64,000 bases of DNA from Artemia franciscana (taxonomy: Eukaryota > Arthropoda > Branchiopoda > Anostraca > Artemiidae): contig NC_088880.1 of assembly GCF_032884065.1 (NCBI RefSeq), positions 24,366,715 to 24,430,714 of the forward strand, read 5' to 3'. Of this stretch, positions 46,180 to 58,648 are shown one piece after another. The stretch's first letter is position 1; the number at the start of each line of letters is the position of its first letter. The position numbers were made by a program, and so were the translations under genes. Under the pieces are notes generated by a model. It was not told the DNA's origin. It ran no database searches and was given only the letters and a program-made list of their open reading frames with translations.

Positions 46180-46760
46180 AATCTCCCCGAAAGTGTCCGT
46201 AACATCCACCCAGTCACTAGTCGGAAAGCAATTACTTGAAGTTAAAGCTGAGCAGAAAATGGTGCTTCCTGAAATCTCCCTGAAAATTAACGTCCTGCAT
46301 TTCGAATTAACGTGTCTATATTTACGGATGTCGGTCTTCGGGGAGATCTTGCAAAAAAAAAAAATAATAAAAGGGTTTCCGCTTCACTTTCTGAGGTTTC
46401 CCTAAATTTCCATGAACGGAAAGAGTTTCTCCGAAAATCAACGTTTTGTATTCCGCTTTAATGTCTGCTCATTTATCTGTGGGGACTTTGAAAATATTCT
46501 ATTTGGGAAAATTTTGGGATAATGGAAGTATTGACATGTTAAGGGGTTCCCCATTAATTTTCTGAGCCTATCTTGAATTTCCCAGAGGGAGATGGAGTTC
46601 TACAAAACCTCCCCAAAAATTAACGTTTTGTATTTTGTGTGAACATTGTGCATTTACGGATGCTGATTTTCTCTGATATTTTGCTTAAAATTAAATTTCC
46701 ATCTAGAGAAAATTCGGAGAAACCTCAAAAATTCAGGGATAATGGAAGTACTAACTCATC
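46180..46760. repeat. Diverged direct repeats in intron 3
   Basis: The block AAAATTAACGTCCTGCATTT near 46283 recurs as AAAATCAACGTTTTGTATTC near 46434 and AAAATTAACGTTTTGTATTT near 46614, each followed by GTG/GCTC-ATTTACGGATG-like sequence. GGGATAATGGAAGTA also occurs at 46517 and 46736. Separately, GTAACATCCACCCAGTCACT at 46199 is matched at 50832. Confidence 0.65.
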
Positions 46761-47362
46761 GACTTAAATAAAAATATTCAAAATTAAGTAAAAAATTAAA
46801 TAAAGTAAAAATTGAAATAGAAGTAAGTAAAATAGGAATCAAGTAAATAACAAATATTAATGAGTAAAATATCAAGCAATAAAATAATTTGTTTAAATGA
46901 GGATTAAAATACTGCAAAAAGCAAATACGACATCTTACGACTGCCAAAGTGGATTTTTGTTTTAGTAAGTATCTGCTTCTTACCAAACCAATATTTTTTT
47001 GCTAAGTGCCTTTCTGCAAGAGCAGAACCCGCTGAAAAACTCGATTTCTAAATAAATTTAGCGTTTTGTTAAAAACAATGCACCAAGAATAGTGACAATG
47101 AAATCATTACGTTAAAAATTGGTTAAGCGGGCTCAGCTATGTATGTCTTAAATAATTCAGAAAAATCGAGATTTAATTTTTTAATGAGAAAAGCCTGCAT
47201 ACATAGTCTGGTACTACCCATTTGTTTTGAAAAAAGCATTGTAGTACCCTACGAGTGGCCTGTTTCAGATATTGTCAATTTTTCATTCGTTTACCATGTT
47301 GGTACTGAAACAGGAAATTAGGATATGTTTGACCTTGTTGATATACCATCTCAAATAAATGG
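46761..47362. other. Intron 3, unassigned
   Basis: AT-rich with AAGTAAA-type runs at about 46785-46860. No feature is recognised. Confidence 0.45.
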
Positions 47363-49459
47363 TTTTTATGGCACTTGGTATTAAGCAAGTGACATATAGC
47401 AATCGCAAATTCTGTCGGTCTGTCGGTCCCGGTTTTGCTACTTTAGGCACTTCCAGGTAAGCTAGGACGATGAAATTTGGCAAGCACATCAGGGACCGGA
47501 CCAGATTAAATTAGAAATAGTCGTCCCGATTTGACCATCTGGGGGGGGGGGGGGAGTGGGGGGCCGGTTAATTCGGAAAAAATGAAGTATTTTTAACTTA
47601 TGAGCGGGTGATGGGATCTTAATGAAATTTGATGTTTGGAATGATATTGTGTCTCAGAGCTCTTGTTTTAAATCCCGATCGGATCTGATGGCATTGGGAG
47701 GAGTTGGAGGGGGGAACCTAAAATCTTGGAAAACACTTAGAGTGGAGGGATTTGAATGAAACTTGATGGGAAAAATAAGAACAAGTCCCAGATACATGAT
47801 TGACATAATCGGAACAGATCCGCTCTCTTTGGCGTAGTTGGGGGGGGGGATTATGAAAAATTAGAAAAATGAGGTATTTTTAACTTACGAACGGGTGATC
47901 GGATCTCAATGAAATTTGAAGTTTAGAAGGATTTCGTGTCTTAGAGCTCTTATTTTAAATCCCGACCGGATCTGGTGACATTGGGGGGGGGGGAGTTGGG
48001 AGGGGGAAACCTAACACTTGGAAAACACTTAGAGTGGAGGGATCGGGATGAAACTTGGTGGGAAAAATAAACACAAGTCCTAGATAGATGATTGACATAA
48101 ATGGAACGGATCCGCTCTCTTATGTGCGGATATCTTATGGATATCATGTCTCAAAGCTCTTATTTTAAATCCTGACCGGATCTGGTGACATTGGGGGAAG
48201 TTTGGGGTGGGGGAACCTAAAATCATGGAAAACGCTTAGAGTGGAGGGATCGGGATGAAACTTGGTGGGAAAAATAAGCAGAAGTCTTATATACGTGATT
48301 TACATTATTGGAACGGATCCGCTCTATTTGGGAGGGGGGGGGGGGTAATTGTGAAAAATAAGAAAAAATGAAGTATTCTTAATTTACGAAGGAATGATCG
48401 GATCTTCATGAAACTTAATATTTAGAAGGACCTTGTAACTCAGATCTCTTATTTTAAATCTCAACCGGATCAAGCGTAATTGGGGGGGGGATTAGTTGGG
48501 GGGACCGGAAATCTTAGAAAATACTTAAAGCGGTGAGATCAGGATGAAACTGGATGGGAAGAATAGAAACCTGTCTAAGATACGTGACTGACATAACCGG
48601 ACCGGATCTGCTCTCTTTGGTGGACTTGGGGGGGGGGGGTAATTTTGAAAATTGAGGTATTTATAACTTACGAAAGGGTGGCCAGATCTTAATTAAATTG
48701 GATATTAAGATGGATCTTGTGCTTTAAAGTTCTAAGTTTAAATTCCGACCAGATCCTGTGACATTGGGGGGAGTTGGAGGGGGAAACCGGAATTCTTGGA
48801 AAAAGTGAAAATTGGGGTATTTTTATCTTACGAATAGATGATCGGATCTTAATGAAATTTGATTTTAAAAAGAATTCATGTCTCAGAGCTCTTATTTCAA
48901 ATCCCGACCAGATCTTTTGACTTTGGGGGGAGTTGGAGGGGGAAATCTTGGAAAAACACTTGGAGTGGAGGAATCGGGATGAAGCTTGGTGGATAGAATA
49001 AACAAATGTCCTTGATACATGATTGACAGAATCGTACTGTATTCGCTCTCTTTGGGGGAGTTGGGGGGAGGGGTTCAGTGATTTGGCGAGTTTGGTGCTT
49101 CTGGACGTGCTAGGACGATGAAAATTGGTAGGCGTGTCAGGGAGCTGCACGGTTTGACTTGATATAGTCGTTTTCCCAGATTCGACCATCTTGGGGGCTA
49201 AAGGGAGAGGAAAAATTAGAAAAAATTAGGTATTTATAACTTACGTGGGTGATCGGATCTAAATTAATTTTGATATTTAGAAGGACTTCGTGACTCAGAG
49301 CTCTTATTTTAAATCCTGACCGGCATTAAGCCTCTTATTTTCCTTTTTAAATTAATCTGTTGATTCATAGAAATTTGTTAGAGCTCATACCATATGATCT
49401 CTTAGCTCTTAGCTCTTCTCGCCTCGTCACAAGTGCCATATGAGCTCTTAGCTCTTGTT
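47363..49459. mobile_element. G-tract tandem element copy D, inside intron 3
   Basis: Left end TTTTTATGGCACTTGGTATT with hairpin CACTTGGT, loop ATTA, AGCAAGTG (one mismatch). The opening module GGCACTTCCAGGTAAGCTAG is near 47447. Tandem units start near 47593, 47876, 48375, 48659, 48827 and 49233; one unit near 48125 has lost its first part. The order of variant units and the recurring module TTGGTGCTTCTGGACGTGC (near 49092) match copies A and C. The right end CTCGTCACAAGTGCCATATG is at 49424-49443. G-runs reach 9-12 in several units and lie on the sense strand of the LRP-like transcript. Confidence 0.83.
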
Positions 49460-51113
49460 CTGAAGCTATATGAGTGATAACTTTGAATTTTATATCTGAT
49501 TATAATCCTCTTGTGTTTTTCCTTCCAGAAGTTGGTTAATTATTATTTTTTTGCTTAGAGTATTCGATGTCGTTTGTGTGCTGTTCTTTTCTTTCTTTTC
49601 ATTTCTTTGTGTTTCGTACGGGCTTACGGGGTACGGGCTCAAATTGGCTTCTAGAACAGCATTTAGTACATGGTGGACAAAGTTTTTGTTGATTTTTCTA
49701 TATTAGTTTCTATTCCAAAAATTTATCCACATATGAGTAAGTGAATAAAATTATTATCTCAAAATTTTATTTGAATGTGCTAGGGGGTTCGGAGGGAGAC
49801 AGGGGTAACAGAATAAACCTCCGATCACTTTTGATTCTTAAGAAGGGCATTGGAAATTATAATTTTTATTGAATGAGATCCTTCAAAGTTCCTCTGACAA
49901 CCCCAGCAATACGAAGTGACTGGGCGGAAAACAACCAACAAATAAATAATACAGTGAAGATAAATGACTCTTTGCTTAAGCTCCTTTAGGGCTCTACCTT
50001 TGCTTTTATTCCGTAATTCATATTCTACTTATGCTTTCATTAATTTGAATTGTTCTTTTTATTGGCCACTATGCTACTGTTTTTCCCTGTTTTTATCACC
50101 GTGTTGAATTTTTAGACTTATTAATCATAACATTGTCTGTGTTTTGCTAGTTTCTGGATGCTGTGTCGATTTTTGCTGTATTTCTTTAATGCTTAGCAAT
50201 TATATGCCCAGGATCTATGAAAACCATGATGAAGCAAGCTAGCAGCTCTATCCTCTTTTGGATGCACTTTTCATAGAATTCTGTATCTTCAGTTGTTCTA
50301 TTATTCATTTTTGTTTTCCAATGTAAATTTTCTGTTTTCTTAGTTGAATTCACCTTTTGATATCTTTATTTATATTCTTCATTGTCGAGATCCCAGTTCA
50401 TTTATTTACAGCCTAGCTTTCATAGTTGAACTCACCTTCTAATATCTTTATTTATGTTTTTTCGTCATTTCCAGGGATTAAAAGTCCTCAATTAATTTAT
50501 TTATAGCTTATGAAGTGAAGTAATTCACTTTTCAAATTTTCAACTTATTAACTTTTTCTGTTACTTTTCAACTTTACATAATTCTTATACGATTTTGTCT
50601 CCATGCAAACAGTCGGCATAAAAACCTTTTTGCTATACGAGCAAAAAGTCAAGATTCGACTTTTGCCCGGTGCAAAAAGTCAAAAGATCATATGATTTTA
50701 CTGTTTTTCATAAAGAACGAAAGTCAGATTAGGAATTAGACTTCAGTGAAAATTTTGACAAAGAAAATGCTTATGCAAAGAGGAGTTGCAGTTAAGATGT
50801 ATAATCTTAATTTATGTAATTTGTAAGTATCTGTAACATCCACCCAATCACTAGTTTGAAAACAATTATGTGATGTTATCAAATGGGTAACGGTGCCAAG
50901 TATTTTCCTAGTACTTTGACAATCGGAGTTATTGATTTTTCAGATGCTCACAAGAGAGTATACACTTTTTTAGTCTGCAGCAAGCGAGTATTTTTCATTG
51001 TAAAGGTTTTCTGTGCTCACATTATTTACGGAACTATTTTTAATTTATTAATACTGCTATTTTATTTACCACTATTTGATTTATTCTTACTAATAATTTC
51101 AATACTTTACTAG
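49460..51113. other. Intron 3, last part
   Basis: AT-rich. GTAACATCCACCCAATCACT at 50832 repeats 46199. The acceptor TACTTTACTAG of exon 4 closes the intron. No gene is seen. Confidence 0.5.
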
Positions 51114-51242
51114 GTCAGCATTTGAACGTGTGCACGAAAAACCAGTTTCGATGTTTAAATGTAACAGGATGCGTTCCACTTGAGGTGGTGTGTAATGATG
51201 CACCAGATTGTGTTGATGGTTCCGATGAAGGAGACTTTTGTA
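51114..51242 (+). CDS. LRP1: Exon 4: third LDLR class A module
   Basis: Acceptor TTTACTAG/GT and donor TGTA/GTAAGT; 129 nt, phase 1 to phase 1. The first two bases complete the last Cys of the preceding module. It encodes QHLNVCTKNQFRC, LNVTGCVPLEVVC and NDAPDCVDGSDEGDFC, with all six cysteines and DGSDE. The usual Trp before Cys4 is Val and the Asp after it is Asn, so calcium binding may be weaker than in the first module. There is a possible N-glycosylation site, NVT. Confidence 0.95.
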
Positions 51243-53773
51243 GTAAGTAGTCATTAGCAACCATTCAAAGGTTTGGGTTTTGTACAGAGTGAAGCAAAGG
51301 CTCCAATATGGTTCTTTTTTCCTACACGTTCAGAACTATTATTTACATGTTATTTACACTGCATTTCATCTATTTTTTACTTATGCTTGTATCATTAAAC
51401 TATAACTTACTATATTACATTAAATTTAATATTTAGAACGTATTTGTATTGTCTGCTGACTTTTACAGTCATTTGGGCTATTGAGAGCAGTGGTGCCACT
51501 CGGCGGTGGGATATTGACCACAAAAGTTGTTAGCCCCTCTCCTATCTATATTTTGAAAATACCCTTATTTGGTGTTTTCATTGAAAATCGCTTTTGTGGT
51601 ATTTTCAAAGAAAAAACCGAGAAAAACCTCCAGATTTGCAAAATACAAATTCCTCCCCCCCGCTCGGATTTCTATGACGATGTAAAAATACATTTTAAAA
51701 GTTTTCTCTTTTAGAGCGATAATCTCCTACAGGAAAAACTACACATTGCTCAAAATAAAAACTGTTTTCATTAAAGTGCAAATTGAGTTCTGATCTTTAG
51801 AAGATGCACTGGGGGGGGAGGGTGATCAGCCCTACACCACATTGTGGTAGTTTCTGCTCTCTCTAGGTTTGACTAGGCTATTTATTGTAATTTCTGTTTG
51901 TCTTGGGTTTCATTCATTTATTAATAGTGATTTGTGGTCGCTCTAAATATTATTAATTATACGAAATATTATTGAAATGCTCCCTTGAAATATTTATTGA
52001 CTTCATTTCAACTGTTCTTTGGTTTAATGTAGTTCTTTACTTTTCTTTGAGAAACTTGTTTTGTGGCAAAAGTTTTTAAAAATTAATTCCAAGGAAATAT
52101 TCATATGACCGTAAAAAGTAAATAAACGTAGTTAGAAACTAACTTTAAAAAAGGGTAAAAAGTAGCATCAATTAAACTGGCGTTTTAGTGAACCAGGTAT
52201 TGAAAATCCTTCTTATGAGCTATTTTGAGCTATACCCCTTTTGAGCTATTACGATTGATGTAAGTTAATAATGTGCCTTTTTTTTTACTTTTTGTAGTTT
52301 TAAAGCAGGAGACCTAGTTTTTCACCGAATATATTCCAGATCTTGGCCTACCTGAGCTGAGCTACTGAAATTCTAGGAATTTCTATGCACCAGCTTTAGA
52401 GTTTATACTAGCCACCGACTTATAGTGGAGGGTACGAGGCTAAACCAAATGGGCTCAATATTTACATTTATTTTAAAAAAAAGTAATCAAATTCATTAAA
52501 ACGCTCTTTTAAATACCTTAGGGTATATTTGTGACTGTTTCACATTATAGTTGGAAATATCATACCCGAAAATCAAAATTCCTGGCTGACCTAGCTGTCC
52601 CTCTTGTCGATAGAGGACAAAGAATTATCGGTTATGTGACTGTCAAATTGCTCTACCTTATCTACTTGATATGGACAATTTTCTTTTGTTCGTCTCAAAA
52701 TTAAGACAGAGGCAAGATTACTTTGGAGGTCTCGAGACTTTGGAGCTCATTAATCTCTCCAGCAGAACATTTGGTAGAACTTTTTCTTTTGTCAGCAGGA
52801 AACTTTACGAGCACACGATCTCCCAGGCTGTAATTGCCTGTCTCATTTTCAGTTATACTAACTACATGCAGCGATCTGTCAGTGTCTTCGTCTGTCATCT
52901 GATATGAGTTAGTTTCTGTTAAGTTTTAAAATCGTTCTTTTCTTTTTATGAAAGATTTGTTTTTTTATGATTTTAACCCAGCATAGTATAGCTGTTTGCG
53001 GAATAATCTTGCGACCAAAAGTAATTGCAAGATCAAAAATAGACTGTGAAATTCCGCAAAAAATCGACTAAAAAAGTAGAAAAAAAGCTGAAAAGTTACA
53101 ATTACAAGCGTATGTGGGCCAAAAGTCCGGACCGGCAGTTTGTAGTGGATGGAAGGAGTTTTTCCGGTAAAGCTGTTTAAGATTAATTGGGTGGTCTTGC
53201 GATAACTTGTATTGATTGAATAAGAGATGCGAATAAACGAGAAAAAACTAAATGTCGACACCTACTTTCCTAGAAATCTTAGAAAAACTATTTAACTTTT
53301 TCTGTTTTGTGCCGGAGATAGAGATATTCAGTTTTAATGATACTTACATCTTTAGCCACTGTGAATTTGTTTTTTTTGATTAAACAGAGCAGATTTTTTT
53401 TTGAGAGGGTTGTTTCTAAAAATGTTCTAGCTCACCTCTAAGGAAAACGCTAAGTGTTAGCTCAAAGGAAATATCCTTTGAGCAACCTGGCAGCTTTCGG
53501 AATTCCCCTTAGTACTACCCGCTGTGACTTAAAACCTTGCCGACACAGGGAACGTAAAATTTCATTATTTTCAATCAAATTTTATTATCAAACCACAGAT
53601 TTTTAATCGCTCTTGATGATGGCTTGTTCCATGGGAGAACTTGCTGATGAGCCCTTTGTCTTTGAGACGTTCAGCCGACGCCAAGGCTTGCAAAAAGGTT
53701 TTAAGGTATCGTACTCCCTTAAATTATTCTCAGAAAACTTCTCTGAAAAACGTTTAGCATTATTATAATACTG
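51243..53773. other. Intron 4, non-repetitive part
   Basis: AT-rich. A stop-free stretch 51481-51714 contains simple TTTTCATTGAAAA/TTTTCAAAGAAAA-type pairs and is not a gene. No element is recognised. Confidence 0.45.
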
Positions 53774-54011
<238 letters not shown>

Positions 54012-54100
54012 CTTAATCCCTGAATGAAGTAATTATTGTAAAAATAAAATATTTACCTTTTTTACGATGCATATTTCAAGTTCCATTTATTTTAATTAAG

Positions 54101-54211
54101 GCTCAAATGCTTGTGATGGTAACTCTTGCGCTTATGGTTGCAAGCCAGGACCAGATGGATTAATGTGTTATTGTCCTCAAGGAAAAGAACCTAATGGAAC
54201 TTCTTGCCAAG
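54101..54211 (+). CDS. LRP1: Exon 5: first EGF-like module
   Basis: Acceptor TTTTAATTAAG/GC and donor CAAG/GTTTGT; 111 nt, phase 1 to phase 1. It encodes SNACDGNSCAYGCK, PGPDGLMCYCPQ and GKEPNGTSCQ. Six cysteines are spaced as in a small EGF module (C-x4-C-x3-C-x8-C-x-C-x10-C). It has no Asp-x-Asp/Asn-Glu at its start, so it is probably not calcium-binding. A potential N-glycosylation site, NGT, lies before the last Cys. In LRP1 this position, right after the LA cluster, is occupied by a similar non-calcium EGF module. Confidence 0.94.
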
Positions 54212-57109
54212 GTTTGTCCCTTTATTACCTTTTGTTGTTTTCTTTTCAATTGAAAAATTTATCCACATATTTTGTTTATGCAACGACTCATTTAGATCGT
54301 GGTTTATCAGGCTTTTTAGTGTTGTGACCAGGGTTTCCAACATGTCAAAAATAATATAACTGAAATATTGAGAAATAAATCACAAAATGAGTGGAAAAAC
54401 GCTATATTAAAAATTGGACTGCTTTGTTCTTGAAAGCGGTAGAAAAGGTGTAGCTATAGATAATCTACGTCTTTAGAAAAATCTTAAGGCAGTTTTCCTT
54501 AGGAAATAGGAGGAATTCTACATAGAGACCAAAAGAACACATGATTTTTGCGGTATTCTTGCGATATTAAAATATAATGCTTTACTGACGGAGAGAGATC
54601 CATGTTTTAATTCCCTCCTTTGAAACATGCATAGTTATATAAAATGCGCATTTCTCAATTTATTTAATGCATACAAATAACAAAAAAACGATAACTTTTA
54701 TTTATGAAGTCTCCCTCCCTCAATGAATAAAAATCTTGTGTAAGAATAAGAATCAAGGACATATTCAGGATATTTGTTTTGGGGGAAGGGACAAACTAAA
54801 AAAAAAACACATAACAAATTTGTTTATATGTATTTTTGTTATGTTTTCCTCTAGATACGGCTTTGCCCTGAATGGTATTGTTTTTCTCTATTGAAGAAAC
54901 TGATTGCTTGTCGATGTTTGATTCGAAAATTCCTCAATGGGACTTTAATGCTTAAACAAATATCCTGTAATCAGTGATTTGAGGCAACTTAGTAATTTGA
55001 ATTAGTAATTAGTAATTTAGTTCATGGTGCTTCTCAGCCTTCCTAAGAAAACATTGTTAGTGTCAATCGTGTTAACAAATTTGTTTCTCCAAAGTAACGG
55101 GGAAGTGTCACCAACGATTGCTGGTGAGTTTCTCTATTTTTCCTGCAAATTGGGAAGGACTTTGAGTCCAATGTTTAAAAATCAAGTAATAAAAGTAAAA
55201 CTTTAATGAGAAATAATGGTGACATACTTTCCTATTTAGCAGTTTTATGTTCTATTTTATATCTATTCTGATTTAATATCTTCTGCCATAACTGATCATT
55301 ATATTGTTATATTTTTTTTTTGTTGATTTCGGCTTTAGATATTTGGAAACATTTGATGTTTATATTTTAAATTTTGTGGCAATTATATATGTTTCCGGAC
55401 ATTGTTGCTGACAATTGAGACGGCGGAAACATTCCTTAAGTAAATTACTGCGACTAGGTTCGAGTACTAGTAGTCGATTACGATTAGGTAGATAACTAGG
55501 TTCGATTGTCTTGAGAAGGGGTACCGGATCTTTTATTATGGTGGGTTGCATTGTCACTTGAAATAATGCAATGGGCCACAGAGCCTGTTAAATTTCAAGA
55601 AATTTAATAGGCTCTTTGGGTAAATAGAGAAACAATTAAAAGCATTAATGCAATGTATGGTTTACAAAAGGTTGTTTTTGGTGTGGCATAAGTATCAAAG
55701 TATTTTTAAATGTTAATATTTGTCAATTTTCAGAAATTCTGCAATTTTTTTTTAACTTGAATTGAGAATGACTAACGGGCCGCGCAAAAATCTCAGGCGG
55801 GTCGCAGTTTACATATCCCTGGTCTAGAGCATTAGATAAGTTGGTCTAATTACGAGATATTTGAAAAACCTATCTATAGCAGATATTTGTTATTTAAGTG
55901 CCAATCTTGGCTGAATTGGGGTCTCCAAAATATGCTATCTTTGGATGCCAGAAATAAACTTGTTCTATAAGACGAATATAGTGCGAGTTTCGGCCGTAGT
56001 TTAGAATTACAAAACTCTGCCATGTTCGGTTTATAGTTTAAGGTTAAAAATTTTGGCTTGCTCATTAGTTAGATTAATACTCGTCATTATGCATAGCTTA
56101 CCATTTAATGTGAAAATAAGATGAGTTAAACAAAGAGACTATTGTGACATCTATACTACATAAAAACTTTATAAGCTTAGATGTCGCGAGTTGGAGTTCA
56201 AGGATTTGGTTATTAATTTTGATTGGTAGATTTTTATCAGACAAAACTAGGTTTTGTGGTTGTTTTTAATCATGAGTACCAATTGATGAGTGGCGGGGTA
56301 GAGGAAATGGCAGGGAGCATTTTAAAATGTGGCTTTTGGTATATTCATTGAAAAATGGGTCATTCTGGTGTTGTGTTAAAACAAAAATCAACACATTATC
56401 CCACAGCCCTCCTACATTCTTGTGAGATGGTGTAACTGAGTGCAACCGTGAAATCTAGGCTATTTTTTTGGACAAGTAAGTTTTTCAGTGTTAAATAAAC
56501 AAATAAAAGATGTGGGCTTTTTGTCCTTCGATTCTTATGCGGGTATGTTTTGAATAGACATATAAGCTATTAACTCCCTTTTCATTTTGTTCAAGGTTGT
56601 ATATGAAAATTATTTATATAGTTGAGAAAAAGTTATTTATCTCCTTAATACAGTCTCAGGTTATTAAAAAGAAGTGCTAATGTTGTTGGCAATTTTGATG
56701 TTACCTATTTAGTGAATTTAGTTAAATTTAGTTAAATTACTTGGAATAGGAAACCCATATCGAATAAAAATATAGCATTGAGAAAAATAGGTTGTAAAAT
56801 CAAATTCTAAATCTTTTTTACGATAAAGAAAATTTATATAATGGAAAATTTATATGTAAATAAACAGAAGAAAGTTCAATATTTCAGAATATTAAAAAAC
56901 CTCTTTAGAATTAAGAGACAACCCCCTCCCTCAGTTTGACATCTTTTATTCATTGGCATATAGCTGAACTCAGTTGTCGATGCTATAACCTCAGAAGGGA
57001 ACGCATAGTAAAGAATACTTGAAAAGAGCTATGTCAGTCAATGCTGATCGAACTGAAGTCGTTTTCCTGGTAGGACTCTTCCATCAAAGCCATCTAATGA
57101 TTCCTTAAG
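54212..57109. other. Intron 5, first part
   Basis: About 2.9 kb AT-rich sequence. No element or exon that I can support. Confidence 0.45.
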
Positions 57110-57420
57110 GGGAAGGTTCAACAGGTGCATTATTTAGGTGCTAGTGCATTATTATATTTAGTGCAGTGCAGGTGCATTAATTAGGAATAAAAATTAGGTG
57201 CAGGTGCATTATTATATGCATTATTTAGGTGCAGTGCAGGTGCATTAATTAGGAATAAAAATTAGGTGCAGGTGCATTATTATATGCATTATTTAGGTGC
57301 AGTGCAGGTGCATTAATTAGGAATAAAAATTAGGTGCAGGTGCATTATTATATGCATTATTTAGGTGCAGTGCAGGTGCATTAATTAGGAATAAAAATTA
57401 GGTGCAGGTGCATTATTAAG
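57110..57420. repeat. Minisatellite with an exact 68-bp period
   Basis: TTAGGAATAAAAATTAGGTG recurs at 57181, 57249, 57317 and 57385, exactly 68 bp apart, with almost no differences between units. Each unit itself contains several GGTGCATTA/GGTGCAG words. The first 60-70 bp (57118-57180) is a more degenerate version. The near identity implies recent expansion. Confidence 0.95.
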
Positions 57421-58049
57421 CATAAAGCCTTTTGAATTTTTTTTAGCGAGTGTGCGGCGGGCCAACACATAAATAAAACTACCCTTTAACTCTAGGACTC
57501 ACAATTTTATTTGTATTTTGGCACTCACTTTTAATATTTACCTTTACATTACTAATTACTATTACATTACTATTACTAATGTGTAGTTAACTGTGTGTTT
57601 AATTGTATTGGTAATGCTGTTTTTTTTCTAAGGTTAGTGTCCTGTTTCTGTTTATTAACCCCAAAATTTGAATTTGTCCCTTCAGGGCTTTTGATAGTAA
57701 CTTTAAATATATTATCATTTAATGCTACTAATAATTTAAATTTTTATATTACTACTTATTACTTATTTATATTACTAATTTAAACCGGACAAAAATTAGC
57801 AGTAAGTCGGTCTCTCGTACCGTGAAATATGTTACAAAAAAGTTTTTTGCGCACAATCTTCTTTTAATTGGTTTTTCAAAATTAAACGTAGCATCACAGT
57901 CTTTTCTTTTAATAGATTGCTGAGTGATCCAAAATACTTCCTGAATGTTGAAATTAATCTTATTTTTTGTTGATTTTCTTTTTCTTCTTCCGGGAGGGTG
58001 TTCTTTGTAGCTTCCGACTCGTTTATTCACTAATATTTTTTGCTCGCAG
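57421..58049. other. Intron 5, last part
   Basis: AT-rich. TACTAATTACTATTACATTACTATTAC-like short repeats occur near 57547-57578. It ends in TATTTTTTGCTCGCAG, the acceptor of exon 6. Confidence 0.5.
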
Positions 58050-58088
58050 CCAATGAGGAGAGTGTCGCTTCGGATGCACGTGAATCAG
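58050..58088 (+). CDS. LRP1: Exon 6: 13-codon linker micro-exon
   Basis: A 39-nt segment with a strong acceptor (TTTTTTGCTCGCAG) and donor (TCAG/GTTTGT), phase 1 to phase 1. It adds ANEESVASDARES between the two EGF modules. The residues are polar and acidic, rich in Ser and Glu, as expected for a flexible linker. Because both ends are phase 1, skipping it leaves the frame open and the junction residue (Glu) unchanged. Vertebrate LRP1 has no such linker here. It could be an alternative cassette. The evidence is only splice signals and phase, so this is the least certain exon. Confidence 0.6.
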
Positions 58089-58556
58089 GTTTGTACAAAC
58101 AAAATATAGCACTTATTAACACTTTCAGTTTTTGATTTATTTCTTTTAATTAATTTCAGGAATTCAGTATTTGAATCAGTAAATGAACTTCATTCGGGAA
58201 TAAGTTGACTTAAACTCACATATTATAAAAACATAAAGAAATGTTCTAATATAATTGTTTGGTACAAACAAAACACTTAAATACCCTATTTTATTGATCA
58301 CTTAAACCTCACTCCACCTTGCTTAAATTATAAAGAATACGCTTCTGGACACAGGAATATCGTGATTTTGAAACACTGGGACCCTCTATACACAAAAAAA
58401 GCTCTTATGATTCTCCATTATGTTTCCAGTGCATATTGAAATATGTATTTAATGAAGGCCGAATTATAATTTTCCTTATTGTCTATTTTAATTGCTTAAT
58501 AAAAATAAAAGATCAAATTATTTATTTGATAGTGTCACTAGTGTTAGCTTTACCAA
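58089..58556. other. Intron 6, first part
   Basis: AT-rich. Nothing is recognised. Confidence 0.5.
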
Positions 58557-58648
58557 TAGCTAATAATAATAAAAAATAATAATAATAAAAATAATAAAAT
58601 AATATAAAATGATAAAAAATAATAAAAATAATAATAATAATAAAAAAA
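58557..58648. repeat. AAT/AAAAT-rich microsatellite
   Basis: Imperfect AATAAT and AATAAAAATAAT units. The stop-free frames across it read Asn/Lys or Tyr/Phe runs and are by-products. Confidence 0.9.

Noticed and set aside
39828-51242. Assignment of the LA cluster to LDLR, VLDLR or the vitellogenin receptor
   Set aside because: Those receptors start with five to eight LA modules. Here only three precede the EGF pair. It remains possible if exons were lost or lie unrecognised in the introns, but I found no further LA-type exon.
52671-52907. 78-codon open frame in intron 4, considered as an extra exon or nested gene
   Set aside because: No cysteine-module pattern, no flanking splice signals in phase 1, and an equally long open frame on the opposite strand.
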